Source: Streptomyces asiaticus (lineage in GTDB: Bacteria > Actinomycetota > Actinomycetes > Streptomycetales > Streptomycetaceae). Taken from it: a stretch of 64,000 bases of DNA. The notes under the pieces are model-generated. The model searched no databases. It saw only the letters and a program-made list of their open reading frames with translations, and was not told the origin of the DNA. A program made the translations under genes and the position numbers. Shown in pieces: positions 28,443-36,865 of the stretch. Every line of letters starts with the position of its first letter. The stretch's first letter is position 1. The stretch is from NCBI RefSeq assembly GCF_018138715.1, contig NZ_JAGSHX010000006.1:3906001-3970000 (forward strand). Reading direction: 5' to 3'.

Positions 28443-30997
28443 CGGGCTGCCTCCATGGTGTCGTTGGCGTGCGGGACGGGGTCGAGGCCCAGCAGCAGCC
28501 GCACCGTCGGTACGACGGCCGCCGCGCGGTCGGTGTCCAGCCCGGGGCCGAAGCCGGGTGCGGCGGGGGCGCCTTGGCCGCCGGCGCCGGTGGACCCGTC
28601 GGCCACGGGGCCCCGGCGGACCAACTCGCCCAGGGTGCGGCGCACGCCGGTGTCATACGCGGAGAAGGTGCGCCGCAGCAGCGGCAGGACGTCGGTGAAT
28701 GCCTCGGCGGGAACGGAGATCAGCCAGCGGTCGACCAGGCCGAGCAGCCGCTCGTCGTGGACGAGCAGCATGCCGCCGCCCGCGCCGCCGCCGATGAACC
28801 CCTCGATCCAGGAGGCCGCTTCGGGCGGCTGGGTGCCGGGCGAGAGCGCGAGCCCCATCAGCCGGGCCGCCTCGTCCTCGGCGAGCCGGCCGTCGTCCAG
28901 CAGCAGCCGCGCGGCGCGGCCCCGGATGAGGCCGGGGGTGGCGGGGGCGCCGTCCCGCCCGGCGAGGTTGCGCAACATGGCCGCCCAGCGGGCCCGCAGA
29001 CCATCAGCGGCGCGGGACTCGGCCGACCGCGTCTCCGCTGTCGACATGTCGGCCGTCGATATGTCGGTCTGCGTGTGTGCCCGCGTGTGCGGCTGCGTGT
29101 GTGGCCGCGTCCCGGCTTCCGTTCCGGTCGTCTCCGTTTCCGACAGCAGGGCGATCGCCCGGTGCACGGCCTCCATATGGCGGCGCATCTCGGCGGCACC
29201 GTCGGCGTCGAGACCGACGCAGGCGGGCGGCAGCCCGACCAGGATCCGCTCGGCCAGCCCCACCGCGACCTCGCCGAGCGCGGCCGTGTCGGTGCCCCGT
29301 ACGTCCCCGTAGCGCACCGAGCGCACCAGGGCGGGCAGGGCCTGGGCGAGATGGCCGACGTCCGCGTCGAGCGCGGCCCGGTCGGCGAGCGAGCGCATCA
29401 CGACGGGGAGGGCCGCGGAGAGCCCGGCGAGCAGACAGCGCTCGGCCAGCTCGGTCACCTCGGCGAGCCCCTTGGCGCTCCGGGCCTCGGTCTCCGCCTT
29501 GGCGGTGGCCGCCGACAGCACCGTGGTGCCCCACACCCCCGCCTCGGCGACCCGCACCGCCAGCTCCGGCTCCCACCGCAGCCGCCAGGTCTCCCTGAAG
29601 GTGCCGGTGCTGCCCCGCGAGACGGCCGGGGTGCCCCAGTCGACCCCGAGCAGCCGCAGCCGGTGCAGCAGACGGCTGCGTCCCGCGTCGGTCTCCTTGC
29701 GCAGATCCAGCTCCAGCTCGCGCTCCAGCGCCTCGGGCTTGAGCCGCAGCGAGCGCTGGGTGCGCGTCAGATCGCGCTGGAGCGGCACCGCCGGAGCCGA
29801 CTCGGGGACTTCGCCCAGGATGTCGCCGACCACGAGCCGGTCCCGTACGAGCGCGATCGGCACATCGGAGCCGTCGCACATCACGGCCCTTACGGCGTCG
29901 AGGGTCTCGGCGAGCCCGGCGAGCGGACGTCCGCGCATGGCGGCCAGGGTTTCGGCCAGCCTTACGGCCTCGATGACATGGGCCGAGGACACCCCGAAGT
30001 CCTCGTCCCGCAGCAGCCCGGCGACCTTGGTGAGCCAGCGCTCGACCGGCCGGTCCGGGGCGTGGAAGAGATGGTCGTACCAGCCGGGCGAGGTGATGCC
30101 CGCCCCGTATCCGCTGTGCCGGGCCAGCCGACGATGCGTCCACGGCACCCAGCTGATCTCGGTCTTGACCTTGGGCAGCCCCTTGAGGAGCTTCCGGTCG
30201 GCGGTCGCGGTGGTCCGCTCCCCCAGCGCCGGTACGTGCCACGCCCCGCAGACGACCGCCACCTCGTCCCCGAACTCCCGCCGCGCCTCACGCAGCCGCA
30301 GCCGCATATGGGCCTCGCGCACGGCGTCGTCCTCGTGCCCGCCGTGCCCGTACTCGGCGCGCAGCGCCTCCATGGCCTCCGCCACGGCCGTGAACGCCTC
30401 AGCGCCGCCGGTGCCGCGGTGCTCGATGACGTCCTCCCACCAGCGCTCCGGGTCGTCGTATCCGGCCGCCTCGGAGAGGACGGCCAGCGGATCGACGCGC
30501 ATCCGCTCGGCGGAGGCGGCGGCCGGCGCGGCCTGGTCGGCCTCGGCCTCGGTCTCGGTCTCGGTGGCAGGCGGACCGGCCGACTCGGACGGACCAGCCG
30601 GGGCGGGCTCAGCGGCCGGGGCGGGCTCGGCCGCCGGGGGCTTCTTCGCCGCCATGGCCAGCGAGTTGGCCGCCGGAAGGTCGATGAACCGCACCGGAAC
30701 CTCATGGGCCAGCGCCCACTGGATGGCCGCCCACTCCGGGGAGAACCCGGCCAGCGGCCAGAACCCGGCGCGCCCCGGGTCGTCCGCGGCATGGGCGAGC
30801 AGCGCCACCGGCGGACGCATGTCCTTCTCAGCGGCGAGCCCCACGATCGCGTCCGCCTCCGGCGGCCCCTCGATCAGCACCACGCGCGGTGGGCACGCGT
30901 CCAGCGCGGCCCGCACCGCCCGCGCCGACCCGGGCCCGTGGTGCCGCACGCCCAGCAGCAGCGGGCCCGCGGCCCGCGCCCGTGGGGCGCCCGTCAT
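28439..30997 (-). CDS. DUF5682-family protein
   Basis: 852 aa from ATG 30997, which overlaps the MoxR stop as ATGA (a start six codons further upstream has no support). N-terminus GPLLLGVRHHGPGSARAV and RVVLIEGPPEADAIV are hallmarks of DUF5682 (E. coli YehM-like); this N-terminal region, with VICGAWHVPAL-like VVCGAWHVPALGE about residue 245, recalls the TraB/ChaN-type hydrolase fold with conserved His/Glu, but catalysis is unproved. An acidic Pro/Ala-rich insert at about 110-160 separates two halves. The middle gene of a coupled MoxR-DUF5682-VWA operon; likely substrate or effector of the AAA+ machine (inference). Confidence 0.82.
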   Translation of the reverse strand: MTGAPRARAAGPLLLGVRHHGPGSARAVRAALDACPPRVVLIEGPPEADAIVGLAAEKDMRPPVALLAHAADDPGRAGFWPLAGFSPEWAAIQWALAHEVPVRFIDLPAANSLAMAAKKPPAAEPAPAAEPAPAGPSESAGPPATETETEAEADQAAPAAASAERMRVDPLAVLSEAAGYDDPERWWEDVIEHRGTGGAEAFTAVAEAMEALRAEYGHGGHEDDAVREAHMRLRLREARREFGDEVAVVCGAWHVPALGERTTATADRKLLKGLPKVKTEISWVPWTHRRLARHSGYGAGITSPGWYDHLFHAPDRPVERWLTKVAGLLRDEDFGVSSAHVIEAVRLAETLAAMRGRPLAGLAETLDAVRAVMCDGSDVPIALVRDRLVVGDILGEVPESAPAVPLQRDLTRTQRSLRLKPEALERELELDLRKETDAGRSRLLHRLRLLGVDWGTPAVSRGSTGTFRETWRLRWEPELAVRVAEAGVWGTTVLSAATAKAETEARSAKGLAEVTELAERCLLAGLSAALPVVMRSLADRAALDADVGHLAQALPALVRSVRYGDVRGTDTAALGEVAVGLAERILVGLPPACVGLDADGAAEMRRHMEAVHRAIALLSETETTGTEAGTRPHTQPHTRAHTQTDISTADMSTAETRSAESRAADGLRARWAAMLRNLAGRDGAPATPGLIRGRAARLLLDDGRLAEDEAARLMGLALSPGTQPPEAASWIEGFIGGGAGGGMLLVHDERLLGLVDRWLISVPAEAFTDVLPLLRRTFSAYDTGVRRTLGELVRRGPVADGSTGAGGQGAPAAPGFGPGLDTDRAAAVVPTVRLLLGLDPVPHANDTMEAAR

Positions 30998-32139
30998 GCG
31001 GTCACCTCTCGGCACGCGCGGTAGAAGTCCTTCCAGCCGTCGCGCTCGCGGACCACCGTCTCCAGGTACTCCTGCCAGATGACGCGGTCGGCCGCCGGGT
31101 CACGGACGACCGCGCCCAGGATGCCCGCGGCCACATCGCCCGACCTGAGCACGCCGTCGCCGAAGTGGGCGGCGAGGGCGAGGCCGCCGGTGACCACGGA
31201 GATGGCCTCGGCCGTGGACAGCGTGCCCGAGGGCGACTTCAGCTTCGTACGGCCGTCACCGGTCACTCCGTCGCGCAGCTCGCGGAAGACCGTGACCACC
31301 CGGCGGATCTCCTCGACGCCCTCCGGGAGCTCCGGGAGCTCCAGCGAGCGGCCGATCTGGGCGACGCGGCGGGAGACGATGTCGACCTCGTCCTCCGGGG
31401 TCGCGGGCAGCGGCAGCACGACCGTGTTGAAGCGGCGGCGCAGGGCGCTGGAGAGTTCGTTGACCCCGCGGTCGCGGTCGTTGGCGGTCGCGATCAGATT
31501 GAAGCCGCGGACCGCCTGGACCTCCTCCCCCAGCTCCGGGATCGGCAGCGTCTTCTCGGAGAGGATGGTGATCAGCGTGTCCTGCACATCGGCCGGGACG
31601 CGGGTCAGCTCCTCCACGCGCGCGGTCATGCCGTCCGCCATCGCGCGCATCACCGGGCTGGGCACGAGCGCGTCCCGGCTCGGGCCGTGGGCGAGGAGCT
31701 GGGCGTAGTTCCACCCGTACCGGATGGCCTCCTCGGGCGTCCCGGCGGTGCCCTGGACCAGCAGGGTCGAGTCACCGCTGACCGCCGCCGCCAGATGCTC
31801 CGAGACCCATGTCTTGGCGGTGCCGGGCACGCCCAGCAACAGCAGGGCGCGGTCGGTGGCGAGGGTGGTGACGGCGACCTCGACGATGCGGCGCGGGCCC
31901 ACGTACTTGGGTGTGATCACGGTGCCGTCGGGCAGCGTGCCACCGAGCAGATAGGTGGCGACGGCCCACGGCGACAGCCGCCAGCGGGCGGGGCGCGGGC
32001 GGTCGTCGGCGGCGGCCAGCGCGCTCAGCTCGGCGGCGAAGGCGACCTCCGCGTGTGGACGCAGCGCTTCCGCGGCTCCGGCGGCCTCGGCCGCCCCGCT
32101 CGTATCGGTGGATTCGGTTCCGGGCACAGTGACGGTCAC
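30994..32139 (-). CDS. MoxR-family AAA+ ATPase
   Basis: 381 aa from GTG 32139, with GGGGGA 5 bases upstream; the longer open frame to 32397 runs through the promoter and is rejected. AAA+ motifs: Walker A LLLGVPGTAKTW (near residue 105), GTAGTPEEAIRYGWNY typical of MoxR, Walker B/sensor region with RVPADVQDTLITILSEKTLPI and sensor 1 FNLIATANDRDRGVNELSSALRRRF including the Arg finger. Closest by memory to YehL-type MoxR proteins. First gene of the minus-strand arm; a DNA-damage-type promoter motif lies at 32188-32210. Confidence 0.88.
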   Translation of the reverse strand: MTVTVPGTESTDTSGAAEAAGAAEALRPHAEVAFAAELSALAAADDRPRPARWRLSPWAVATYLLGGTLPDGTVITPKYVGPRRIVEVAVTTLATDRALLLLGVPGTAKTWVSEHLAAAVSGDSTLLVQGTAGTPEEAIRYGWNYAQLLAHGPSRDALVPSPVMRAMADGMTARVEELTRVPADVQDTLITILSEKTLPIPELGEEVQAVRGFNLIATANDRDRGVNELSSALRRRFNTVVLPLPATPEDEVDIVSRRVAQIGRSLELPELPEGVEEIRRVVTVFRELRDGVTGDGRTKLKSPSGTLSTAEAISVVTGGLALAAHFGDGVLRSGDVAAGILGAVVRDPAADRVIWQEYLETVVRERDGWKDFYRACREVTA

Positions 32140-32187
32140 AGCTCCCCCACGACTCGTTTCCTCGTTCCGTTTCCGGACGCGTGAACC

Positions 32188-32210
32188 ACACTGCACCACC
32201 CCACTGACAA
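32188..32210 (-). promoter_or_regulatory. PafBC-type (LexA-independent) DNA-damage promoter motif, MoxR side
   Basis: On the minus strand TTGTCAGTG (32210-32202), 8-base spacer, CAGTGT (32193-32188). The actinobacterial consensus is TTGTCRGTG-N8-TAnnnT; only the first base of the -10 deviates. It forms an 11-bp perfect inverted repeat with the motif at 32247. Expected transcript start about 40 bases before the MoxR GTG. Confidence 0.68.
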
Positions 32211-32246
32211 CCGGCCCTCCGTCAGCGAACGCCCAGGTCAGGGCGA

Positions 32247-32269
32247 TTGTCAGTGGGTGCCCGTACCGT
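32247..32269 (+). promoter_or_regulatory. PafBC-type DNA-damage promoter motif, SWIM side
   Basis: TTGTCAGTG (32247-32255), spacer GGTGCCCG, TACCGT (32264-32269): full match to TTGTCRGTG-N8-TAnnnT. The predicted transcript start, about 7 bases on, falls at or next to ATG 32277, so the SWIM mRNA is probably leaderless, which explains the missing ribosome site. Confidence 0.8.
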
Positions 32270-32276
32270 CGCAGAC

Positions 32277-33743
32277 ATGAATCCGCAGGGGGAACGCTGG
32301 ACGGCGGAGCAGGTGCTGGCCCTGGCGCCTGACGCCGCGTCGCGCACGGCGGGCGGCAGGCTCGCCGCGGCCGGCAAGTGGTCGGGCGCGGGCGCACACG
32401 GGCCGGCGGTGTGGGGGCTGTGCTCGGGCAGCGGCAGCAAGCCGTACCAGACGGTGGTCGATCTGAACGGGCCCGGTTATCGGTGCAGTTGCCCGAGCCG
32501 GAAGTTCCCGTGCAAGCACGCGCTGGGTCTGCTGCTGTTGTGGGCGTCCGGCGAGGGGGGCGTGCCCGCGGGCGGGGAGTCGCCGGAGTGGGCCGAGCAG
32601 TGGCTCGGCGACCGGCGGGAGCGGGCCGAAAAGCTCGCCGCCGGGGCCCGGGATGGGGGCCCGGGCCCCGGCGGCGGGTCGGGGGACGGCGCGGGGAAAG
32701 GGGGGAGCGGAGGCGCGGCCGATCCGGAGGCGGCGCGCCGCCGCGCCGAGCGGCGGGCCCAGCGGATCGCCGCGGGTGCCACGGAGTTGGAGCGGCGGCT
32801 CGCCGATCTGCTCCGCGACGGTCTGGCCTCCGCCGACCGCGCCGGGTACGGGGCGTGGGACGAGACGGCCGCGCGGATGATCGACGCCCAGGCTCCGGGT
32901 CTGGAGGCGCGGGTGCGGGAGCTGGCGGCGATTCCGTCGTCCGGTCCGGGGTGGCCCGCCCGGCTGCTGGAGGAGTGCGCGCTGGCCCACCTGCTCAACC
33001 AGGGCTTTCTCCACCTGGACCGCCTTCCGGAGAAGCTGGCCGCCACCACGCGCACCCGCGTGGGGCTCACGACACCGGTGGCCGAGCTGCTGGCCACGGA
33101 GGAGGCGATCCGGGACCGCTGGCTGGTCCTGGGCCGCCAGGACGGCACGGACGGCAGGCTGACCACGCGCCGGATCTGGCTGCGGGGCGAGCGTACGCAC
33201 CGTATGGCGCTGCTGCTCTCGTTCAGCGCCCCCGGCCAGTCCCCCGAGCTCGCGCTGCCCACCGGCCTGGTGCTCGACGCGGACCTCGCGTATTACCCGG
33301 CGGCCCGGCCGCTGCGGGCGGCGCTCGGCACCCGGCACGAGGAGGTGGCGGAAGACCCGCCTCCTACGGCGCCTCCGGCCGCTGCGGGGTGCGATATGCC
33401 GCGCGCCCCCGAGGGGTGCGATGTCGAGACCGCGCTCGCGGCCTATGGGGCGGCGCTCGGGGAGGATCCGTGGCTGGACGGCTGGCCGGTGGTGCTCGCC
33501 GATGTGGTGCCGGTCCCGGGGGACGAGGGATGGCAGCTGGCGGATGAGCGGAGCGGCTCGGCACTGCCCGTCGATCCGCGCTGCGCGGGGCGCACGGATC
33601 TGTGGCAGCTGATGGCGATATCCGGCGGTGGCCCGGTCACCGTCTTCGGTGAGTGCGGCCATCGCGGCTTCTCCCCCATCACCACCTGGGATCCGACCCC
33701 CGTCTCGCTCATCGGCACGGCAGCGCAGGGAGGCACCCGTTGA
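32277..33743 (+). CDS. SWIM zinc-finger protein
   Basis: 488 aa. Start ATG 32277 lacks a ribosome site but coincides with the predicted transcript start. The SWIM motif CxCx(n)CxH reads YRCSCPSRKFPCKHALGLLL at about residues 62-81; SWIM fingers bind nucleic acid or protein. A Gly/Arg-rich linker follows (about 125-165, APPR/AERRAQRIAAGATELERRL), then a helical domain with EECALAHLLNQGFLHLDRL and a C-terminal beta-rich part (VFGECGHRGFSPITTWDPTPVSLIG, in parts GECGHRGF, WDPTPVSL). Similar proteins (E. coli YehQ type) sit beside MoxR-VWA-DUF5682 genes. Coupled to DUF5691 by TTGA overlap. Confidence 0.85.
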   Translation: MNPQGERWTAEQVLALAPDAASRTAGGRLAAAGKWSGAGAHGPAVWGLCSGSGSKPYQTVVDLNGPGYRCSCPSRKFPCKHALGLLLLWASGEGGVPAGGESPEWAEQWLGDRRERAEKLAAGARDGGPGPGGGSGDGAGKGGSGGAADPEAARRRAERRAQRIAAGATELERRLADLLRDGLASADRAGYGAWDETAARMIDAQAPGLEARVRELAAIPSSGPGWPARLLEECALAHLLNQGFLHLDRLPEKLAATTRTRVGLTTPVAELLATEEAIRDRWLVLGRQDGTDGRLTTRRIWLRGERTHRMALLLSFSAPGQSPELALPTGLVLDADLAYYPAARPLRAALGTRHEEVAEDPPPTAPPAAAGCDMPRAPEGCDVETALAAYGAALGEDPWLDGWPVVLADVVPVPGDEGWQLADERSGSALPVDPRCAGRTDLWQLMAISGGGPVTVFGECGHRGFSPITTWDPTPVSLIGTAAQGGTR

Positions 33744-35551
33744 CCAGTACGACGCCCGTCGCGTCCAGCACGTCCACCGCGTCCAGCACATCCGCCGCGT
33801 CCACCGCACCCAGCACTTCCGTCGCGTCCACCGCGTCCACCGCGTCCTGGGACGATCTTGTCGCGGCCGCGCTGCTCGGGACCGAGCGGCGCACCCCGCC
33901 CGTCGCGCCGCGCCCCGGGCAGAACGCGCCGTCCGCCCTGCTGGACGCGGCCGCGCTCAGCACGGTGCGGCGGCGGGCCGGGCTGCGGCCCGCACCCGCC
34001 CGGCCGGGGCCGGGCCGGGCGCCCGAGGATCCGCGGCCGGCGCTGCCCACGGCCGCCCGCAGCAGGCTGGCGCTGCTGCTCGCCGACCGTTCGGCGCCGG
34101 GGCGCGGCGGTTCGCGCTCCGCACCCGACCTCGCCGAGCTGCTGCCGCAGTGGCTCGCGCTGGCCAATCACCGCGGCTATCGCGTGCCCGACGCGCTGCT
34201 CCCGGCGCTGCTCGACGCGGCCCGCGCCCGCACCGATCTGCGGGCCGAGGCGCTGACGCTCGGCGGGCCGCGTGCGCTGTGGCTGGCCCGGCTCAACCCG
34301 GACTGGAGGTTCGCGCTGCGGGGCGCGGCGGGCCGGGCGTCCGCGGCGCACCCGGAGCCGTCCGAGGCCACCGCCGCACCGGACGAGGAACAGCGGCTGT
34401 GGGAAGAGGGGTTGTTCGCCGAGCGGGTGTCGCTGCTGGCGGCGGCCCGCCATCGCGACCCGGCGGCGGGGCTGGCGCTGCTCAGCGGCACCTGGTCGAC
34501 CGAGCGGGCCGAGGACCGGCTGATGTTCCTGGACTCGCTGCGCGACGATCTCTCCCCGTCCGATGAGCCGTTCCTCGAACAGGCGCTGTCCGACCGCAGC
34601 CGGAACGTCCGGGCGACCGCCGCCGAGCTGCTCTCCGCCCTCCCCGGCTCGGCGCTCGCCGCGCGCATGGCCGAGCGGTCGCGGAGCTGTGTGTCACTGA
34701 CCGCGGATGAGCCGACCGCGGATGAGCCGACCGCTGATGCGCCGCCCGTCGAGGGGTCGACCGCCGAGGGGTCGGCCCACGACGGGCTGACCGCCGACGA
34801 GCCGACGGCGGCCGGACGGACACCCCGGATAACCGTCCGCCCGCCGGACGAGTGCGACAGCGGAATGCAGCGCGACGGCATCGTGCCCAAGCCGCCCTCC
34901 GGCCGGGGGGAACGGTCCTGGTGGCTGGGTCAGTTGGTGGAGGCGACCCCGCTGGACCGCTGGACCGAGTGGTTCGGCGGACGCGGTCCCGCCGAAATCG
35001 TGGCGCTGCCCGTCGCGGACGGCTGGCAGGCGGATCTCCACGCGGCCTGGTGCCGGGCCGCCGTGCGGCAGCGCAGCGCCGAGTGGTGCCGTGCGCTGCT
35101 CGGCACCCCGGCGGTCGCGCCGGTCACCGCCGGGGAGGCGGCCCCCGCCGCCTGGCGCGACCCGGCGAAGCTGCTCTCCGCGCTGCCCTCCCGGGAACGG
35201 GCGGAGTGGGTGGCCGAGTTCATCGCGTCCCATGGCCTGTCCGACGCCTTCCGGCTGCTCGGGGTGTGCGCGGTGCCCTGGGCCGAGCCGCTGGGCCGGG
35301 CCGTCGTCGACGCCCTGGACATCGCCCGGGACGCGGGCAGCTACCCCTGGAGCTTCAGCGGCATCATGGGCCTGGCCGAGCGCTGCCTGGACCCGACCCA
35401 GGCGGACCGCCTCGAAGTGCTGACGGCGATACCGGACGAGAGAGAGGGAGCGGCCCCGGGAGCCGGGGGCTACTGGGCGGAGGCATTCCAACGCCTGGTG
35501 GGCACGCTCCGGCTCAGAGAAGCGATGCGAGCAGAGCTCGACCCGACGTGA
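33740..35551 (+). CDS. DUF5691-family protein
   Basis: 603 aa from TTG 33740, chosen because the TTG overlaps the SWIM stop (TTGA) and GGGAGG lies 8 bases upstream. Residues 1-32 are Ser/Thr/Ala low-complexity (STSTASSTSAAST). The rest is helical with HEAT-like pairs: SWDDLVAAALLGTERR, LPQWLALANHRGYRVPDALLPALLDAA, FLEQALSDRSRNVRATAAELLSALPGS, WVAEFIASHGLSDAF. A disordered repeat TADEPTADEPTADAP occurs near residue 330. Family seen mainly in MoxR-VWA-SWIM neighbourhoods; no activity known. HEAT-like build suggests a scaffold. Confidence 0.8.
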   Translation: MTSTTPVASSTSTASSTSAASTAPSTSVASTASTASWDDLVAAALLGTERRTPPVAPRPGQNAPSALLDAAALSTVRRRAGLRPAPARPGPGRAPEDPRPALPTAARSRLALLLADRSAPGRGGSRSAPDLAELLPQWLALANHRGYRVPDALLPALLDAARARTDLRAEALTLGGPRALWLARLNPDWRFALRGAAGRASAAHPEPSEATAAPDEEQRLWEEGLFAERVSLLAAARHRDPAAGLALLSGTWSTERAEDRLMFLDSLRDDLSPSDEPFLEQALSDRSRNVRATAAELLSALPGSALAARMAERSRSCVSLTADEPTADEPTADAPPVEGSTAEGSAHDGLTADEPTAAGRTPRITVRPPDECDSGMQRDGIVPKPPSGRGERSWWLGQLVEATPLDRWTEWFGGRGPAEIVALPVADGWQADLHAAWCRAAVRQRSAEWCRALLGTPAVAPVTAGEAAPAAWRDPAKLLSALPSRERAEWVAEFIASHGLSDAFRLLGVCAVPWAEPLGRAVVDALDIARDAGSYPWSFSGIMGLAERCLDPTQADRLEVLTAIPDEREGAAPGAGGYWAEAFQRLVGTLRLREAMRAELDPT

Positions 35552-35585
35552 CCCGGACACCCCGGGGCGAGAGCGGTGCGGCGGC

Positions 35586-35996
35586 TCAGGCGGCTACCGG
35601 GCGGACGTTTTCGCGGACCCAGTCGACGATGGCTGTCGTGGTCGCGCCCGGGGTGAAGATCTCCGCGACGCCCAGTTCCTTGAGCGGGGGGATGTCCGCC
35701 TCGGGGATGATCCCGCCGCCGAAGACCTTGATGTCCTCCGCGTCGCGCTCCCGCAGCAGCTCCAGCACCTTGGTGAACAGGGTCATATGGGCACCGGACA
35801 GAATGGACAGCCCGATCGCGTCGGCGTCCTCCTGGATCGCGGTGTCGACGATCTGCTCGGGGGTCTGATGGAGCCCGGTGTAGATGACCTCCATGCCCGC
35901 GTCGCGCAGTGCCCGCGCGATCACCTTCGCACCACGGTCGTGGCCGTCCAGCCCCGGCTTGGCCACCACCACGCGGATCGGACCGGTCACACCCAT
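35586..35996 (-). CDS. icmB: B12-binding small subunit of an acyl-CoA mutase (IcmB type)
   Basis: 136 aa from ATG 35996, with GGAGG 6 bases upstream. This is a free-standing cobalamin-binding domain: [19 protein letters not shown] carries the D-x-H-x-x-G motif whose His ligates cobalt, followed by LSILSGAH and [12 protein letters not shown] that line the nucleotide tail. Such small subunits pair with a separate catalytic chain to isomerise isobutyryl-CoA/n-butyryl-CoA (Icm) or a related acyl-CoA. The large subunit is not in the window, so the exact substrate rests on Streptomyces genome position and length. Isolated gene, converging with the DUF5691 gene across 34 bases. Confidence 0.85.
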   Translation of the reverse strand: MGVTGPIRVVVAKPGLDGHDRGAKVIARALRDAGMEVIYTGLHQTPEQIVDTAIQEDADAIGLSILSGAHMTLFTKVLELLRERDAEDIKVFGGGIIPEADIPPLKELGVAEIFTPGATTTAIVDWVRENVRPVAA

Positions 35997-36486
35997 CGCA
36001 GCCTCCAAACCGTCGCGGCCTCGCCCACATCGACGTGAACGAACGTTATCCCCAGCATCCCCTACCCGGCAGTTTCGCGGCGCGCGGCGAGGGGGAAATC
36101 ACACGTGGGACACGTTCACTGAGGGCCGCACCCGTACCCGCATCCGCATCCGCGCGCGTCGCACACCGCGCACCGCGCATCCGCCGCGCGGACGCCGCAT
36201 ACGCTCGGGCCGGCCACCTCAGGGGAGCCGCAGCGGGGACCGTCGCACCGCGCAGCGCCGCCACGAGCCGCATGGCGCCGCGGTGCGACGGGCGGTCCCG
36301 CGTCATGCGGTCACAGCGCCATTCACCGTGCGGTGCCGGGCATCCCCGCACGGCGGCACACGTATCGCGCCCCTGTTGTCCGCACATCCGCTCGTGCGTC
36401 AGATGTGCCCGGACTCCTCGGTGATAACGGAGTTGCGGCAGCCTGCCCCCGATTGCCATACGTGATTCATCGCTTTCTGGAGCGAT
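35997..36486. other. Intergenic region upstream of icmB
   Basis: About 490 bases with no supported gene. It contains the icmB promoter. Antisense and sense frames here are Arg/Pro-rich with poor third-position bias, and none has a ribosome site. No tRNA or terminator-grade hairpin was seen. Confidence 0.5.
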
Positions 36487-36831
36487 GTGGATCAGTTGAT
36501 GATCCCGAAGGAGGCGGCCCGGATAGACCATCCGGATGTGATCTCCCAGAACATCCGCGTCAACGGAATCGGACATCTCGCCCTGGCGGTGCATTTCTCC
36601 GTCGCCGCCCGTAACCACGAGGCCCTGGACGCCGCCAACGCGGCGCCGACGGACGTCTCCGGCGCGGTTCCCGATGGTTCAGAAGCCCCGGAATTGCCGA
36701 ACGTCAATCGAACATCCGGCCAAGGAAGCACGTACAGTCAGCCGAAAGACGGCCAAATGCCCTTTCCCGAGATACTCAAAACTCACGGAAGATTGTCGCT
36801 GCCGCGTACTGCCGGGTACAGTCGCCGCTAA
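36487..36831 (+). CDS. Doubtful small protein
   Basis: 114-codon frame, GTG 36487 (GGAG 4 bases upstream) or ATG 36499. The first about 60 codons use G/C in third position strongly (region IPKEAARIDHPDVISQ), while the last 50 codons do not and read like non-coding DNA. No relatives recognised. It could be a real small regulator-like protein with a shorter end lost by frameshift, or chance. The last part overlaps the AT-rich promoter region of the M23 peptidase gene. Confidence 0.3.
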   Translation: MDQLMIPKEAARIDHPDVISQNIRVNGIGHLALAVHFSVAARNHEALDAANAAPTDVSGAVPDGSEAPELPNVNRTSGQGSTYSQPKDGQMPFPEILKTHGRLSLPRTAGYSRR

Positions 36832-36865
36832 TTCTCCTGCAGCCGAGGCGAAAGAGAAGTTGGTG

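Noticed and set aside
28469..31024. 851-codon plus-strand frame opposite DUF5682
   Set aside because: Antisense shadow; no domain.
32140..32397. N-terminal extension of the MoxR protein
   Set aside because: It would run through the divergent promoter and into the SWIM gene; a good ribosome site supports GTG 32139.
36046..36618. 190-codon minus-strand frame upstream of icmB
   Set aside because: No ribosome site, poor third-position bias, Cys/Arg/Met-rich odd composition.
36600..36862. ydaO riboswitch upstream of the M23 peptidase
   Set aside because: None of the conserved blocks (TAACCCGGTAGGC, GGGGTGAATCGACC) occur.
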